In this document: one piece after another, positions 10,597 through 22,104 of the stretch | Layout: every line of letters starts with the position of its first letter | Numbering within the stretch: the first letter of the stretch is position 1 | NCBI RefSeq assembly: GCF_001642475.1 | Contig: NW_019174091.1 | Location: 1 to 52,571, forward strand | From: Fonsecaea monophora | Taxonomy: Eukaryota > Ascomycota > Eurotiomycetes > Chaetothyriales > Herpotrichiellaceae | Reading direction: 5' to 3' | Length of the DNA stretch: 52,571 bases | Notes under the pieces: generated by a model | What the model was told of the DNA's origin: nothing | Databases searched by the model: none | Seen by the model: the letters and a program-made list of their open reading frames with translations, nothing else | Translations under genes and position numbers: made by a program

Positions 10597-11676
10597 ATGT
10601 TGAACATGGCCTTCAATCCTACCGCCGACCAGATCGAGTGGCATATGCATCAATTGAGACAATGGATGGTGCCCACGTCGGTGCCAGCTCCCTCCAAGCC
10701 ACCAGCGACCGCACAGCCGCAAACATTTCCTCAGGAGTTCTACCTGCAGAACGTACCTTCGCATGACATGTACGACTATGACTCTTTCAGCACTCCAGGC
10801 TCTGCGCCGCCGACCACCCTGGCTCGTGCTCAGACTTTCACCAGCTTCTCTGACTACGACTTCACTCCCATGGATTATTTCACCCCGGCTCAAGGCCCGA
10901 CGACGCCAACGAGTTGGGCTGGAGAGGAGCGGGGCAACTTCGACGATGGCCGCTCCACCTACTCAGAGGCACCCTCGAGCTATCTGTCCTGCGATCTGTC
11001 AGAGCAGAACCGGCTTGAGTCCATCATCTCGTCGAGCCATACTACTCCTCCGATCGTTCCTCAATCTTTGGCTAGCTCTGCTCCAGACAATGCCTCCGAA
11101 GTCGACTCACTCATGAAGACACTGCTACCTCCCCAGATGCTTGTGCCAGCTAGCAGTACCAGTGGCAAGCCTAAGAAACATCTGTGCCCATATCCCGATT
11201 GTTTCAAGTCCTTTTCTCAGCCAACACACCTCAAGATTCACCTTCGTTCCCATACGGGAGAGAAGCCGTACACATGCTCTGTTCCGACGTGCAGACAAAC
11301 GTTTTCGCAACTGGGCAACCTTCGAACTCACGAGCGACGACATGTTGGCCAACGACCGAACCGAAAAAGATCCTCATCCGATCCAGGGACCCGAACTCGG
11401 AAGTACGAATGTAAACTCGACGGCTGCAAAGGCTTGGACGGCAGCCATGGAGGCAAAGTCTTCACACAACTGGGAAACCTCAAAGCACACATGAACAAGT
11501 TCCACAAAGAGACATTGGCAAAGCTCTCTGAACAGTTTGCGCACAACGAGATGGACCCAGAACATGCTGAGCTCCGTTCCTATTTTCAGGATCTCTACAA
11601 GCATAGCAACAAGGGTATCAAAGGAAGAGGCAAAGGTCGGAAAGTCGAGGTGATTATGAAGCCTGAACAGCCTTGA
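10597..11676 (+). CDS. C2H2 zinc-finger transcription factor (Azf1-like)
   Basis: A single exon encodes 359 residues. Three C2H2 fingers occupy the C-terminal half: C197-X4-C202-X12-H215-X3-H219, then C227-X4-C232-X12-H245-X3-H249 after a TGEKPYT linker, and C272-X4-C277-X20-H298-X4-H303. The third is stretched by about eight residues compared with the first two. A basic linker (RPNRKRSSS) may serve as a nuclear localisation signal. The C-terminus YFQDLYKHSNKGIKGRGKG is shared with many filamentous-fungal Azf1-like factors. The N-terminal half is Ser/Thr/Pro-rich with aromatic and acidic patches, a likely activation region. The frame is open upstream to 10486, but without an ATG; ATGs at 10597 and 10606 are the candidate starts. 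Target genes cannot be inferred. The gene stands alone in a large gene-free region. Confidence 0.88.
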   Translation: MLNMAFNPTADQIEWHMHQLRQWMVPTSVPAPSKPPATAQPQTFPQEFYLQNVPSHDMYDYDSFSTPGSAPPTTLARAQTFTSFSDYDFTPMDYFTPAQGPTTPTSWAGEERGNFDDGRSTYSEAPSSYLSCDLSEQNRLESIISSSHTTPPIVPQSLASSAPDNASEVDSLMKTLLPPQMLVPASSTSGKPKKHLCPYPDCFKSFSQPTHLKIHLRSHTGEKPYTCSVPTCRQTFSQLGNLRTHERRHVGQRPNRKRSSSDPGTRTRKYECKLDGCKGLDGSHGGKVFTQLGNLKAHMNKFHKETLAKLSEQFAHNEMDPEHAELRSYFQDLYKHSNKGIKGRGKGRKVEVIMKPEQP

Positions 11677-13684
11677 AGTTATCGGTTCTCTGTCAACAAG
11701 CCCTGGGTAAATGGGCTCCCAGTCAAAATCAGCGCGAATATCTTGCTGCGTGTCCGCCAGCCAGAACCAGCGGTCGAACCGCCTTCCGCAATCAATCACA
11801 AACGTCGAACGACTCGAAAGGTCATAAATTGACCTGAACGGATGATTTCTCCACCAGTCACTACCGACGAGGGAGCCAAACCCTACAATCCGACGAATCC
11901 GTGGGGTTCGCAGCTCGAGCAAGACCTTCTTTGTTCGACATTGATGGCTTTTTTTGCTCATCGACCATTCAACCAGTCTTTTCCGCGTGTTACTTTATCT
12001 TTTTCCTTACCAAGGGTGAATTTTCCTGGAGGATGCTACGCAACGAAAATTGTAAGAGTATCGGGGCGTGCTGGGGGAGGAAAGGGAGGGCCGGAAAGCG
12101 ATGGGGGGTCATTTCACACAGAAAAGGTGACGGTAGGATGTATTCATATATCGTCTGCTGTCTGTCCTGATTTGAAGCTTCTGAAGCTTTTTACTTTGTT
12201 TACTTTGCTTTTACTATATCCATAGCATGCCTCGCGCACGTTTGAAATCGCCATGTTAAGGGGAGGAAAGGCCTGTCATTACCGAGATACACCATCTACC
12301 AGATATGATTACGACTCCAATGAACGATGATATGACGAATGGGAACAGACCTTATTAGGAATGGAAACGCCGATACCAAGAGAACTCGGTGTATTGTTTT
12401 TCATTTGCGGCTGTCCTCAGTTTCCAATTCTTGCTATGCACAATCTCCCGCTTTGGTGCGTGGTTCAGAGACTTTCTTTCTTTCTTCTCGGGTTTGGGAG
12501 GAAGTGCCAAACAAAGCGAGGCTGACTTTCCAGGCGATCATACACGGGGATTGATTGGGGAGGGCTTTTACTTTCGGTGCGACGCTACGGCCGTCGTCGA
12601 TCTCTGGATTCGGGCTAATGTTTCATGAGAAGCGGGCCAGGTTTGCATGACATGGCTGCGGTCGTGGTGGTCCTGGACAGGTCGTTCGCTGCTACTCGTC
12701 TCCTTTTCGATACTGGGCTCGCCTTACAGGGAAAAGACCATCGAGAAGGCGAGATTGGACTCTGGACATGTGGGCCACGGAGGGCGGTAAAAGCTGCTAG
12801 AGGCTGAAGAGAGGAAGGGTGGGAGGGAGAGCGGCCCGAGAACACTGCAAGACAAGACGAAACGAGACGAGACGAGGCGCACAGGCAGACGGGATTGTCT
12901 GAATCCGCTCATTTTTCGCACGGGCAGGAACAGGGACAGGGCAATGGCGAGGAAGGAAACCAACGGCCCGACCAGTCTTCGCCTCTCTCGCTCTCGATCC
13001 CACAGTCAGTCAGTCTTGTCCATTGTTCTTCGCCTCCACAGAACAAGGCCGAGGGAGTGACAGACTAGGCCAGAATGACAATCCGGTCCCCACAGTCCTG
13101 GTCGACTCCAGCATTACAGGCACAGGCGACTGCCGTTAATGCATGCGTGCATCATCGCCCGGTGGAGATCTATGCTGGGCGTCCCGAAAGTGGCAAAAGG
13201 GGGAGGGGAGGGGGGTTGGACTGAAGTTGCTTTTTTGCGCGAGGGAAGAAAAATGATCGGAAACTGCCTCTGCCAGTGTAGGCAGGTCATATGCAGATGC
13301 AGGGGCCGTTGTTATTATTGCTGTCGCCGCCACCGCCGCCGTTTGTCACCGTTGGGGTGTGCGCGTGACTCGACGGGACTATATGCTTGCTGATCGGGAC
13401 TTGCGGTCCTATCGTTGCCTGAATACCTCTCTAGGATTCACGTCAGGGGAAGCCAAACTACGGCCAAGTCCTTTGCTTTGCGCAGCGCCTGTCCAGGGAC
13501 GATACGGTGTGGGCACATATCTATTTTAACCCGACGCGGTATTCCACCCAGGCCTACTACCTCTTACCTCTTACCATCGACCTTGAACCTTTTCGCACAC
13601 GCCTACAACCGACGATGACGACTTGACCCATTCATAGCCATGGTCATGGCCGGGCCCGATATCCGGGAGGCGAGACTGACTTTG

Positions 13685-13702
13685 TTTCTTTCTTTCTTTC
13701 TT
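13685..13702 (+). repeat. (TTTC)n microsatellite
   Basis: About four and a half perfect TTTC units lie in gene-free DNA. Confidence 0.85.
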
Positions 13703-13962
13703 CCTCGTTTCTTTTTTCCCCAAGGGACTCCTTTTCTACTATGTATGTATTTACCGGGATCTACGCCAGTGGGGATAGGGAGCCAAGGCCGGGATCTGGA
13801 TTTTGGGGATTTCTGGGTTCGGGGGTCGTATTACATATTAGTACATATGTATTCGCGACGAGGCTGACTTTTGACTTTGTGACTTTTTGGCACTGACATT
13901 GACAGGTTCTGCCCTGTAAGTTTGTGGGACAGTGTACATGAGTTTGATAATCCCTTATAACG

Positions 13963-14050
13963 CCGTATGTATCAATACCTGTGTCTATAGCTGTATCCAT
14001 ATCCGTATTTTGTGTCTACGTCTATGTCTATGTCTAAATCCCATATCCCA
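13963..14050 (+). repeat. Degenerate TATGTC/TATCC hexamer repeat
   Basis: Repeated TATGTA, TGTCTA, TATCCA and TATGTC words run across about 88 bases, with three near-perfect CTATGT units near 14020-14035. It appears to be a decayed tandem array. Confidence 0.6.
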
Positions 14051-14336
14051 TGTTTCAAGGGCCGGCTGCTTGAAAGCCTGACGGGCAACACTGGGTATAA
14101 AACGGCGGTTGAGTATCCATGGACAGTTCTAGAGTAAGGAGAATACACCTCAAGGAAGTGGAGAAAGTCAATGCCGTTTGTCTGTACTCCTACGGAGCAT
14201 ACTCCCACTTCTACTTTGTACCTTTGTATACACCAGGTCTATATGTGTCACACCGCCACCCCGGGATGGATTGAGCGTTTTCGAAATGATTGACGTCGCA
14301 CAGCTAGTGATAGGGCTGACCCTTAACGAGCGAGGT

Positions 14337-14363
14337 CAGGCAGGCAGGCAGGCAGGCAGGCAG
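14337..14363 (+). repeat. (CAGG)n tetranucleotide repeat
   Basis: Six perfect CAGG units plus a partial unit are followed by CAGACACACAGACA. This is a simple microsatellite in gene-free DNA. Confidence 0.9.
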
Positions 14364-15052
14364 ACACACAGACAAAGGCAATCCTGATCCGAGTCAAAGA
14401 CAATGACAAGGACAGGGATAGAAGAGCATGCGGTGAGGAGCTTTGGGTATAGAAATGGGACTTTTGACGCATAGCCCGGATTTTGTATTTTTTATCGTTC
14501 GTTCGGTCGGTCCGGGTGCTGTGGTGGAAATGTAGGGCAAGCGCAGGGGCAAGGGCAGGAGGGGGGAGAGGAAGCCAATACAGTCAGTCCTCAAGAGGAC
14601 TCGGGAGTCATGGACGATGAAGATCCCCAGATGACCCATTTCCCATTCGTGAAAAGAAACCTAGGTACTTGTCTGAGCTGAATCCTCGCTGGAGGACAAA
14701 AACCGGAATGTGTCAAAAGAATAAAGGTAGGTTCGGTAACCGGTCAATGAATGCATATTTTCCCTTGCATGGGCTGCTGTTGTGTCACCCCCGTTAACCC
14801 GTTAACCCCCGCGTGTTGCGTGGTGGTACAGCAGCAACATGCGAGGATGAGGACGACGCCGAGGTCCAGACCGCTGATATGGAGAGAATGGTGGCCTCAG
14901 TTCTCCAGAAGAAGACATAAAATTGAGAGCAATGGAGAATATAGGATAGAGGCGGAAAAACCTCAGCAAGGCACCAACCGTAGTAAAACACTGCCCGTAG
15001 CATCGGGTTGGAGGTTTGGAATGCCTGAAGCTTTTGTGACCTTGTCCTACCG

Positions 15053-15078
15053 TCCTCTCCTCTCCTCTCCTCTCCTCC
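15053..15078 (+). repeat. (TCCTC)n pentanucleotide repeat
   Basis: About five perfect TCCTC units form a pure pyrimidine tract. Confidence 0.88.
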
Positions 15079-15395
15079 TTGGTCATTCTCTCTTTCCTGA
15101 GCATCCTGATTCCGCGACAAGATTGTAAACGGGACCAAACAACTCCAACAAGGACCTCGCCGTGAGAAAACCGGGCAAGGCTGCCATGTCGGCGGTGAAG
15201 CGGACCAAGGCAACCGAGCTAGGTCGGAATATACCTACAGTATACCACACGCTGCTTTGGGGCCGCAGAGTAGCGCTGACGATCGTTTTCCTGATTACTG
15301 ATGGAAATGAATCACTGCATTTGAAGCCTGCATCCATCGGTCGATGGGAGACGATGACGACGTGCAGAGGGCGAGGATTAGGTCGACTGTAAAGT

Positions 15396-15433
15396 GGCGG
15401 CGGCGGCGGCGGCAGCAGCAGCAGCAGCAGCGG
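15396..15433 (+). repeat. Compound (GGC)6(AGC)n trinucleotide repeat
   Basis: Six GGC units pass directly into about six AGC units. The minus strand reads as Leu/Pro-rich frames, but nothing around it supports a gene. Confidence 0.9.
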
Positions 15434-17769
15434 TAATACTCGATTTCGCCGGTTTACTTCAACCTTGCTCTTGTACAAGCCTGGACTGCGTGGGTTCCTT
15501 TTGGGGAGGCGGAAGATGGACTCTGTAAGTGAGGTGCTGATCATAGACAGACCAACTTCTGCATGTCAGAGAGAGGAGTGGTGACATCCATCTCCCAGCC
15601 AGCAGAGCACTTAGGTGGTGGAATCCCCCGATTCCAAGAGAGAGATGCGCAGTCCACGCTAGATCCCGTTACGGCACGTACCTGGGTCTCCGTCATGCAT
15701 GTACGTATGTATGTAACCTTGCGGTGGTGTCCCTGACTTGGTGGATTAGCGCGAGTTTCCACGAAATGCCTCCTCCCCTCCTCTTCTTCAGTTTTAGTCC
15801 TCCCCCCCTTCCCTCAAAAGAGGCTTGTGCATTCTGATGTCCCTGGGGACGGGATATGACCGCCACACGCTCCCCCCTGGGTCACCTTCCACACATTGCC
15901 CAGACAAGAGAACCATGGAACAAACACACCCAATATTGCGTCAAAATTAGCGCTAGCCGGGGGGGGACAGCACTCTAAAACGGATGAAACGACAGATTGC
16001 ATAATTCTAGCCATCAAGGAGGTGGCAACGAAGCGGCACACAAGAAGGCTAAAAGACCACGAGGTACGAAGCATGAGACATGAGACATGGATGAGGCTGA
16101 CTGATTGATGCCTCATCGAAGATTGCACGTCACTGGCATGCCAGAGGCGTCTATGGCCTGAGAGAGATCAGGCGATGACGAGCGGCATGTAACCAACTGA
16201 AACTGTGATTGGTAAGGAAGGGAACGAGGAACGAACAAGAACCCCGTCGCAAGATGGATTCTAGAAACCGCGCAGGTAGTGTTCCCTAGCACGAGTGCCA
16301 TTCCCCATCACGGGATCCCGAAAGGTAAGAACGGGAAGACACCCCCTCCACCTCCTCGTTCGATCGGGGTGGAGACTGGCATCCTAGACGTGGGATGGTC
16401 CCAGTTCGTTGCAAGCATGGAGTGCGTGAGGAGGAAACAGAAACGAGCGGATTCTTTGTCGGTTCGGGCGGTTTGCTCAGAGTTACGAGGCTCCACCAAC
16501 GTCCCGCTTTTCTCCCAGCCATCTCAGCCACGGGCCATTTGGGACTAGCGCCACTAACGGAGACAGCCGCTAGAACCGCACTAGAATCACGCTAGAAATA
16601 GTTTCTGGAAGGTCGGTAGAAGGTGCCATTGGCGCTAGCAAAGTCAAGTCCGACCGCCACGGACCAGGGTCAATCAGCCAATCGCAACGCTGCATCGAAG
16701 CAGGCGTTCAGCTGGACTGTCACGAGAGAGCGCCAGGTCAATAGACACCCACGTCGAGTCCACGCTACAAAACCTCCCTCTCTCTTTGGGTCATGTATTG
16801 GCCCGCTGCCGCTCTTCACAGGCCGAGTTCCGTGTAGTGACTGGTAGCTGCAGGATCCAACGACGAGTAAGTTTTCCAACTTTTCCAGACAAGACGTCGA
16901 CTTCATCATGGCCACCAAAGGCTGAAGGGCTGAAGGTTTCTTTTTCTTGACTCCTGCTAAATTTTGACACACTCACAGAATTCGTGACGTGATGAATTGA
17001 CGCAGGAACACGCATGGGATTCGTCTCCCACCCGCATTTTCGCAATCGACGCCGGACCGCTGCAGACCGAGCCCGCCACACACTTGGCCCGTTCCGCCCA
17101 AGGTTACGTTCGGCAATCTCGTGCTTGTCTCCAGAACATCTCCTTTCTCGTCTCGGGGAATGGACGTTGAACTGGAAAGGGTAAGTGTATGGACCAGGCT
17201 GTCCTGGTCAAATGCAATGCAAGGTACTAGGCCTGGGCAATGCACAGTACACTAGTCTTGCAAATCCAGTGGGGAGACCGTCCATCCAAGAGTGGAAAGT
17301 TGGAAATCTTGCCTCGCTGACCTGCTGACAATTCTCATGATTGGTGGCCTGGATCAATGTTGCGTTTCGTGTTCGCCCCTTTTGAGGTTCCTGCTGACTT
17401 GACGATTTTAGGAAACCCGACGATCGACGCTGACACTGGCGATAGTGGATTCCATCCCGCTTCACAGGCCGCTGGCCCCAAATCCGACTGCTCGATTGAG
17501 GATGGTTCGACCCATCCAGACCTTGCGACGGACTCAACCGTTGCCTCGAGATAGTAACGGGGTTACAAGACTGCCGTGGAGAGATTTTTGCCATGAGAGT
17601 AATATAGAAGACCGCTGTCTCCTATTTTCCCAAGCCCATAATCGCTGCTAAAACAAACCCGAACGGAGAGCGTGGGATGCTGTCGGAGCCAATTTTATGC
17701 AGGAAAGCCTGGTGTCCCATGAGATAAGTCGAAGCCCACTTTCAAATGATCTGACCGCTTATTTCTCCC

Positions 17770-18812
17770 TTACAAGGGTCTCTGCCCTTTCTGCGCCACT
17801 CCCGTAGCCATATTTGGAGGAGGTTGCTCCTCCACCTCTCCAAATATTCTCGGCAAAGCCCATCGAGCATTCTCATATACGAGAAAGGTGACACATGTGC
17901 TAGGGACAACACGCAAGAGGTTGGGGAAAAGGCCTTTGTAATAGCCAACGAAACCTTCGTTCCGCCAAATTTGTTTGATCAAGGCAATGACACCCGGTCT
18001 CTTCACAAGTGTCGTTGCACTCGGGTCGTAGGTCTGCAGCCTAGCCCGCACCAATTGATGGGGATATGTCACAGTCCCAGCAAAGATTTTCGACAATGAG
18101 GAGGCCATGATGGTGTCCCGGTTAGAAAGGGGCTGGTCTCTCTTGGACGCCCTACGCCACGCCTTGAGCTTCTCATATGCCACGAAATACAGTGAACTGT
18201 GGCTGACCCCAACCAGCGTGGGTGTCAGACCATGAAAGAACCCTCGGACTCCTTCTGTTTTGTATATTGCTCGCAGTCCGTACACCAGGCCCGGGTATGC
18301 ACCCACCTGAGAGGCGGAGGTGGAAAGCATCCGCGTCTTGACCACCCAGATTGGATTCGTCAGAATCGCAGCCAGAATACCAGACGCAGACGAGGCCGCT
18401 AGGTAATCGACAGCTGTGAGTTGTTGACCACGAGAATAGCCTCGGAGGTTTCGAATGACATCTTGAGCCTGGCGATACCACAAAAAGTACAATCCCCAGC
18501 CAGCTGAATTGCCCACCAGATTGGGACTGAGTCCCCGGTAGAGTGCTGCGAGCCGACTGGGACCTTCATTCCGCAACAGGTCTCGTAGAACGGCTCGAGA
18601 GGAATTGAGGAGAGGGTGGGCAGAGGTATCAACTGTTGAATAAGATGTTCAGATTGGTCTCTTCACGTTCTGGGGCTTCTAAACCCACCTTGCAGTCTGG
18701 TTTTGATGATATCTAGAGGGTGAACGATCACGGTAGATATCAGCCCGGCAGACAAGCCTGCAATGGTCTCAATCGAAGCTGGCGAGAGACCATGGCTCTG
18801 CTGGGACGTCAT
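17770..18812 (-). CDS. FLX1: Mitochondrial carrier, FAD/folate type (Flx1/SLC25A32 group)
   Basis: Two exons, 18812-18689 and 18632-17770, give 328 residues. The intron 18688-18633 has GTGGGT...CAACAG. This is an inner-membrane mitochondrial solute carrier with three repeated halves. The signature PX[DE]XX[KR] appears as HPLDIIKTR (residues 31-39, mostly in exon 1), NPIWVVKTR and YPHQLVRAR. The second and third variants (NPxW, YPxQ-RARLQ) are those of the Flx1/SLC25A32 FAD-folate carriers rather than ADP/ATP or phosphate carriers, but a related NAD or pyrimidine-nucleotide carrier cannot be excluded. The splice junction restores TRLQVDTSAHPLL across the first repeat, and exon 2 alone would miss the first transmembrane helix. 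The gene diverges from ERG3 with about 800 bases between start codons. Confidence 0.86.
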
Positions 18813-19133
18813 GAGCCAAGGATTCGAGGGATCACTTCAGGGTTCGGCGGAGTAAGGACTCGGGAGAGGGCTGTGGGTGGTTGCACCAAGCTCGAACATG
18901 TTGTTCACGGAAGAGGGGTCGGCGCATCCGATGGACGAGGAGCTACGCCTGCATAGCTTTGTTCGTAGCAATAGGTTGTACGTTGACTGCCTGCCTTTCT
19001 ACCTCCAAATGTCTGTATGTGTTCATAACTGTATCATAAATTTCCTGCGTAGATGACGCAGGGACGAGACTGATGGAGACGATGGAGATGTCGCAAGTAG
19101 GAATGTTAGCCAACGTTAATGTGCAGTCATTTA

Positions 19134-19142
19134 TCACGTGAC
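19134..19142 (+). promoter_or_regulatory. TCACGTGAC E-box palindrome
   Basis: The 8-base palindrome TCACGTGA is followed by C. It lies between the divergent carrier and ERG3 genes and is a candidate bHLH (Cbf1- or SREBP-type) site. Confidence 0.42.
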
Positions 19143-19424
19143 TACGCTGGTATTACGGTGAAGCAGACCACTTCTCGGATGTTGTTCAGTTTCTCCTCCA
19201 CTTGATGCTTGAATGCTCCAATGCCAGCGTTTATCACCTCCACAGCTGCGCAAGCTACACGAGGAAAAAAGGGTCTGACTTTGTCACCGCCAATCCCCGA
19301 GCCAATTGTCAGGCCATTCTGAGCCAAAACGCTCTCCACCTTTTCAAACAAATAATTTCAACCTTGCCGTTGTCGGCCCTTCGGATCGTTGAGATGCCAT
19401 TTCACGCCACTCCTTGTATCCCTT

Positions 19425-19430
19425 ATGTAG
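19425..19430 (+). promoter_or_regulatory. AUG-UAG minimal upstream ORF before ERG3
   Basis: ATG is followed directly by TAG. It is the last upstream ATG, 180 bases before the ERG3 start. Whether it lies in the transcript is unknown. Confidence 0.35.
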
Positions 19431-19610
19431 TGAACTCTTGACGACCTAGATACTCCCTCCTCGAACCTAGATACCATCCGAGCCTCAACACATTCCCTTC
19501 AAACTCGTCATCCGCCTCGTTGGTAAACGGCACCAACTCCTCGGCCGAGTTGCAGACCAGACCTGGTGTTGAATAGCCGACGCGACTGGCTTTGTCTCGC
19601 ACCCCTCACC

Positions 19611-20744
19611 ATGGACATCGTTCTGGAAATCGTTGACACTCTCCTCCTCGATCGTGTCTATGCCACACTATTACCTGCCAGTCCATCGTCCTACCTTCAA
19701 CAGAAGTTCAACAATGCCACAACTTCTACGTTCTCGAGTTTGCGGGAAAGCGCGACTGCTTCACCTCAATATACATACATCTATGAACCCGCTTCGCGGT
19801 TTGTCAGTTTGGACCCGACGGAATGGACCTACAGAAGCTCATGGCCTCGCGACAACATCTTCAGACAAGGGATTAGCCTGTTCTTCATAGTTTGGTGAGT
19901 CCAGGATGGCAGCATTACTGTCGACACATGTCTTTCTACTAACACCTACTGTTCTAGGTTTTTTGGGCTCATCCTCTACTTTCTCTGCGCCTCGCTTTCG
20001 TACTTCTTTGTCTTTGACAAAGCGACCTTTAAACATCCCAAATACTTGAAGAATCAGGTCCGCATGGAGATCGCCCAAGCCAATCGCGCCATGCCGCTCA
20101 TGTCCCTGTTAACCGCAGCCTGCATGCTTGCTGAAGTGCGAGGCTACTCTAAACTCTACGATCTTCCTAGCGATGCTCCTTTTGGATGGTACAACGTCCT
20201 CCAGTTTCCCTTCTTCGTCCTCTTCACCGATTTCGGCATCTACTGGATTCATCGAGGGCTGCACCATCCGCTGGTCTACAAAACTCTCCACAAGCCGCAC
20301 CACAAATGGATTGTCCCTACGCCTTACGCTTCGCACGCTTTCCATCCTCTTGATGGCTTCGCCCAATCCATCCCGTACCACGTTTACCCCTTTCTGTTCC
20401 CTTTGCAAAAATTCGCCTACATCGCCCTCTTCGTCTTCATCAACATTTGGACCATCTTCATCCATGACGGCGAATACTACTCCAATTCTCCCTTGATCAA
20501 CGGCGCTGCGTGCCATACCATGCATCATCTTACGTTTAAGGTCAATTTCGGGCAGTTCACCACGCTGTGGGATCGACTGGGGGGTAGCTATCGGAAGCCA
20601 GATGAAGAGTTGTTTAGACAGGAGACCAAGATGGGGAAGCAGCAGTGGGAGAAGCAGAGTCGAGAGATGGAAAATATCGTAAAAGAAGTTGAGGGGAGCG
20701 ATGACCGGAGCTATTTGGCCGATGATGTTAAAAAGATTCAGTGA
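19611..20744 (+). CDS. ERG3: Sterol C-5 desaturase (Erg3)
   Basis: Two exons, 19611-19894 and 19958-20744, give 356 residues. The intron 19895-19957 has GTGAGT, CTAAC and TCTAG, and splits a Trp codon. Erg3 is an ER-membrane di-iron enzyme that introduces the C5(6) double bond in ergosterol synthesis, using oxygen and cytochrome b5. The three histidine boxes of the fatty-acid hydroxylase/desaturase superfamily are present: HRGLHH (193-198), HKPHH (206-210) and HTMHH (281-285). Hydrophobic segments include the exon-junction helix (SLFFIVWFFGLILYFLC). The C-terminal tail is charged. The length fits the family. The start is the first ATG after the ATG-TAG pair and fits the usual Erg3 N-terminus. 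Confidence 0.95.
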
Positions 20745-21634
20745 GCGTCAATGCGTTGTCCGGCCAGACGGACTGGTTTGAGGGATTCGGCGTGCAGCTC
20801 AGCAAACAGTTTGCCTCTGGATACCGTGCGGTGGCGGATGTTATGGGCCATGGATTCAATTCAGATATTGTATCCTATCTTGATTTAGATGGGCGTCCGC
20901 AAAAGCAAGCGAACGGCAGTTAATATAGTCATTAATGGACAAACTCTCCTCGCTCTGTATACAATACATAGACTTTACCCCCTGTGGGGAGGCTGAACTC
21001 TGAGAAAATACAACCAAAACACCTCGACCCATACCGTAGATGGATGCACTTTTGGAAGAGTGTCTCGCTATGATGTTAACATGACAATGGTCTAGGGGTT
21101 GAGCAATGTGGGTGCTTCTCGCATTATTTTGTACATATACAAGTAGAAAGACAAAGACTGCCAACAACGCGGAATAGATCGTAAACCACCTATGTGTGCA
21201 ATGGTACCTCGTACTTGTGAGTGTCTCTGGTTAGAGGTAAGGGACTAAAGTAGTAGTTCGCCCAGTCTAGACATTCTCTCACGGGGGAAGAGCGCTGCAG
21301 GTTTCAGAAACGCGAGACCGCTTTCGAGTCATATCAACGCCGATTCCATTAATGCTGCATCTCATGGTTCTGTTCCGATAGCAAGAGACACAATGAGGGA
21401 AGACAGTAGGTGTACCATGTAAAAGGGCTCACACTGGAAGGTGATCTCGGATGTGGAGCACGAGTCATATGCATTTGACAACCATGGCCCCATGCACGAT
21501 TTGAATGAAAGACTTGATTGTCCAGAGGTACCTCCTCCAAAAATTCAGCGCGTACCTCACTCTTACTCATCACAACCTTCCTATTCAACGCCAACCCCGG
21601 ACCCAAGCACAACGCACAGCCTTCCCCCACGGCA
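20745..21634. other. Convergent 3' region between ERG3 and the DUF2015 gene
   Basis: These 890 bases lie between two convergent genes and presumably hold both 3' UTRs. A 60-codon plus-strand frame just after the ERG3 stop (to 20923) has no similarity I recognise. Nothing else stands out. Confidence 0.55.
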
Positions 21635-22104
21635 CTATGAGAAGGACACGAACTTTGGATCTTTCGGGATGCCGTCCTCTCCGATGCCATTTTTCTTGAA
21701 CCGCTGTTCCATGTACACCCTTCTGGCTTCATCAAAGTTGATGCCCCGGATCTTCATCAGCCTCTGGATCTCTCGCTTCGCCCTCTGGTCCAGTCCGCCC
21801 CGGCTGTCGCCTTCCATGATGTTGGAGCTGAGGTCAAAGTCCGCGGAGGTGAACCCCGATTCGACATCGCCCATGAACGTGGTCGGGACCCGGCTGTACG
21901 TGTAGGGGTTTAGTCGGGAGAGCAGGTCTTGCACAGGGATCGGCAGGTACGGTGTCCAGCGACTGCGCGTGAAGTATAGAACTGGAGCGGCAGGGATTAG
22001 TAAAGATTCCGTCAGACTTGTAGGGTTCGCGATGTGTAGTAGGCCAACGTACTTGTTGAGAGAGCGATGGAGAAGAAGAGGATCGAGTAGAGGATGTAGG
22101 CCAT
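21635..22104 (-). CDS. DUF2015 small membrane-anchored fungal protein
   Basis: Two exons, 22104-22053 and 21981-21635, give 132 residues. The intron 22052-21982 has GTACGT...CTCCAG. The N-terminus is a hydrophobic anchor (MAYILYSILFFSIALSTILY) followed by TRSRWTPYLP. The conserved C-terminal part contains GDSRGGLD, FDEARRVYMEQRF, KKNGIG and DPKFVSFS, which match the fungal DUF2015 family as I remember it. Function is unknown for the family. The anchor implies attachment to an internal membrane. Without splicing the anchor would be lost, which supports both the intron and the 22104 start. The gene diverges from eL28 with 464 bases between starts. Confidence 0.85.

Larger units (their letters stand above)
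11677..17769. other. 6.1 kb region without supportable genes
   Basis: The region lies between the zinc-finger gene and the 3' end of the carrier gene. All open frames are short, mutually overlapping and lack recognisable motifs. It is rich in simple repeats: TTTC at 13685, TATGTC-like at 13963, CAGG at 14337, TCCTC at 15053 and GGC/AGC at 15396. It may carry the zinc-finger 3' UTR, non-coding transcripts or regulatory DNA. Confidence 0.5.
18813..19610. promoter_or_regulatory. Divergent promoter, carrier / ERG3
   Basis: This 798-base divergent promoter contains a palindromic TCACGTGA at 19134-19141, an ATG-TAG pair before ERG3 at 19425-19430, and minus-strand ORF fragments at 19143-19400 that may be a small decayed gene. 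Confidence 0.6.

Noticed and set aside
13139..13393. Cysteine-rich 84-codon frame, possible secreted peptide
   Set aside because: The cysteines come from TGC/TGT-type simple sequence, there is no signal peptide, and the cysteine spacing is irregular.
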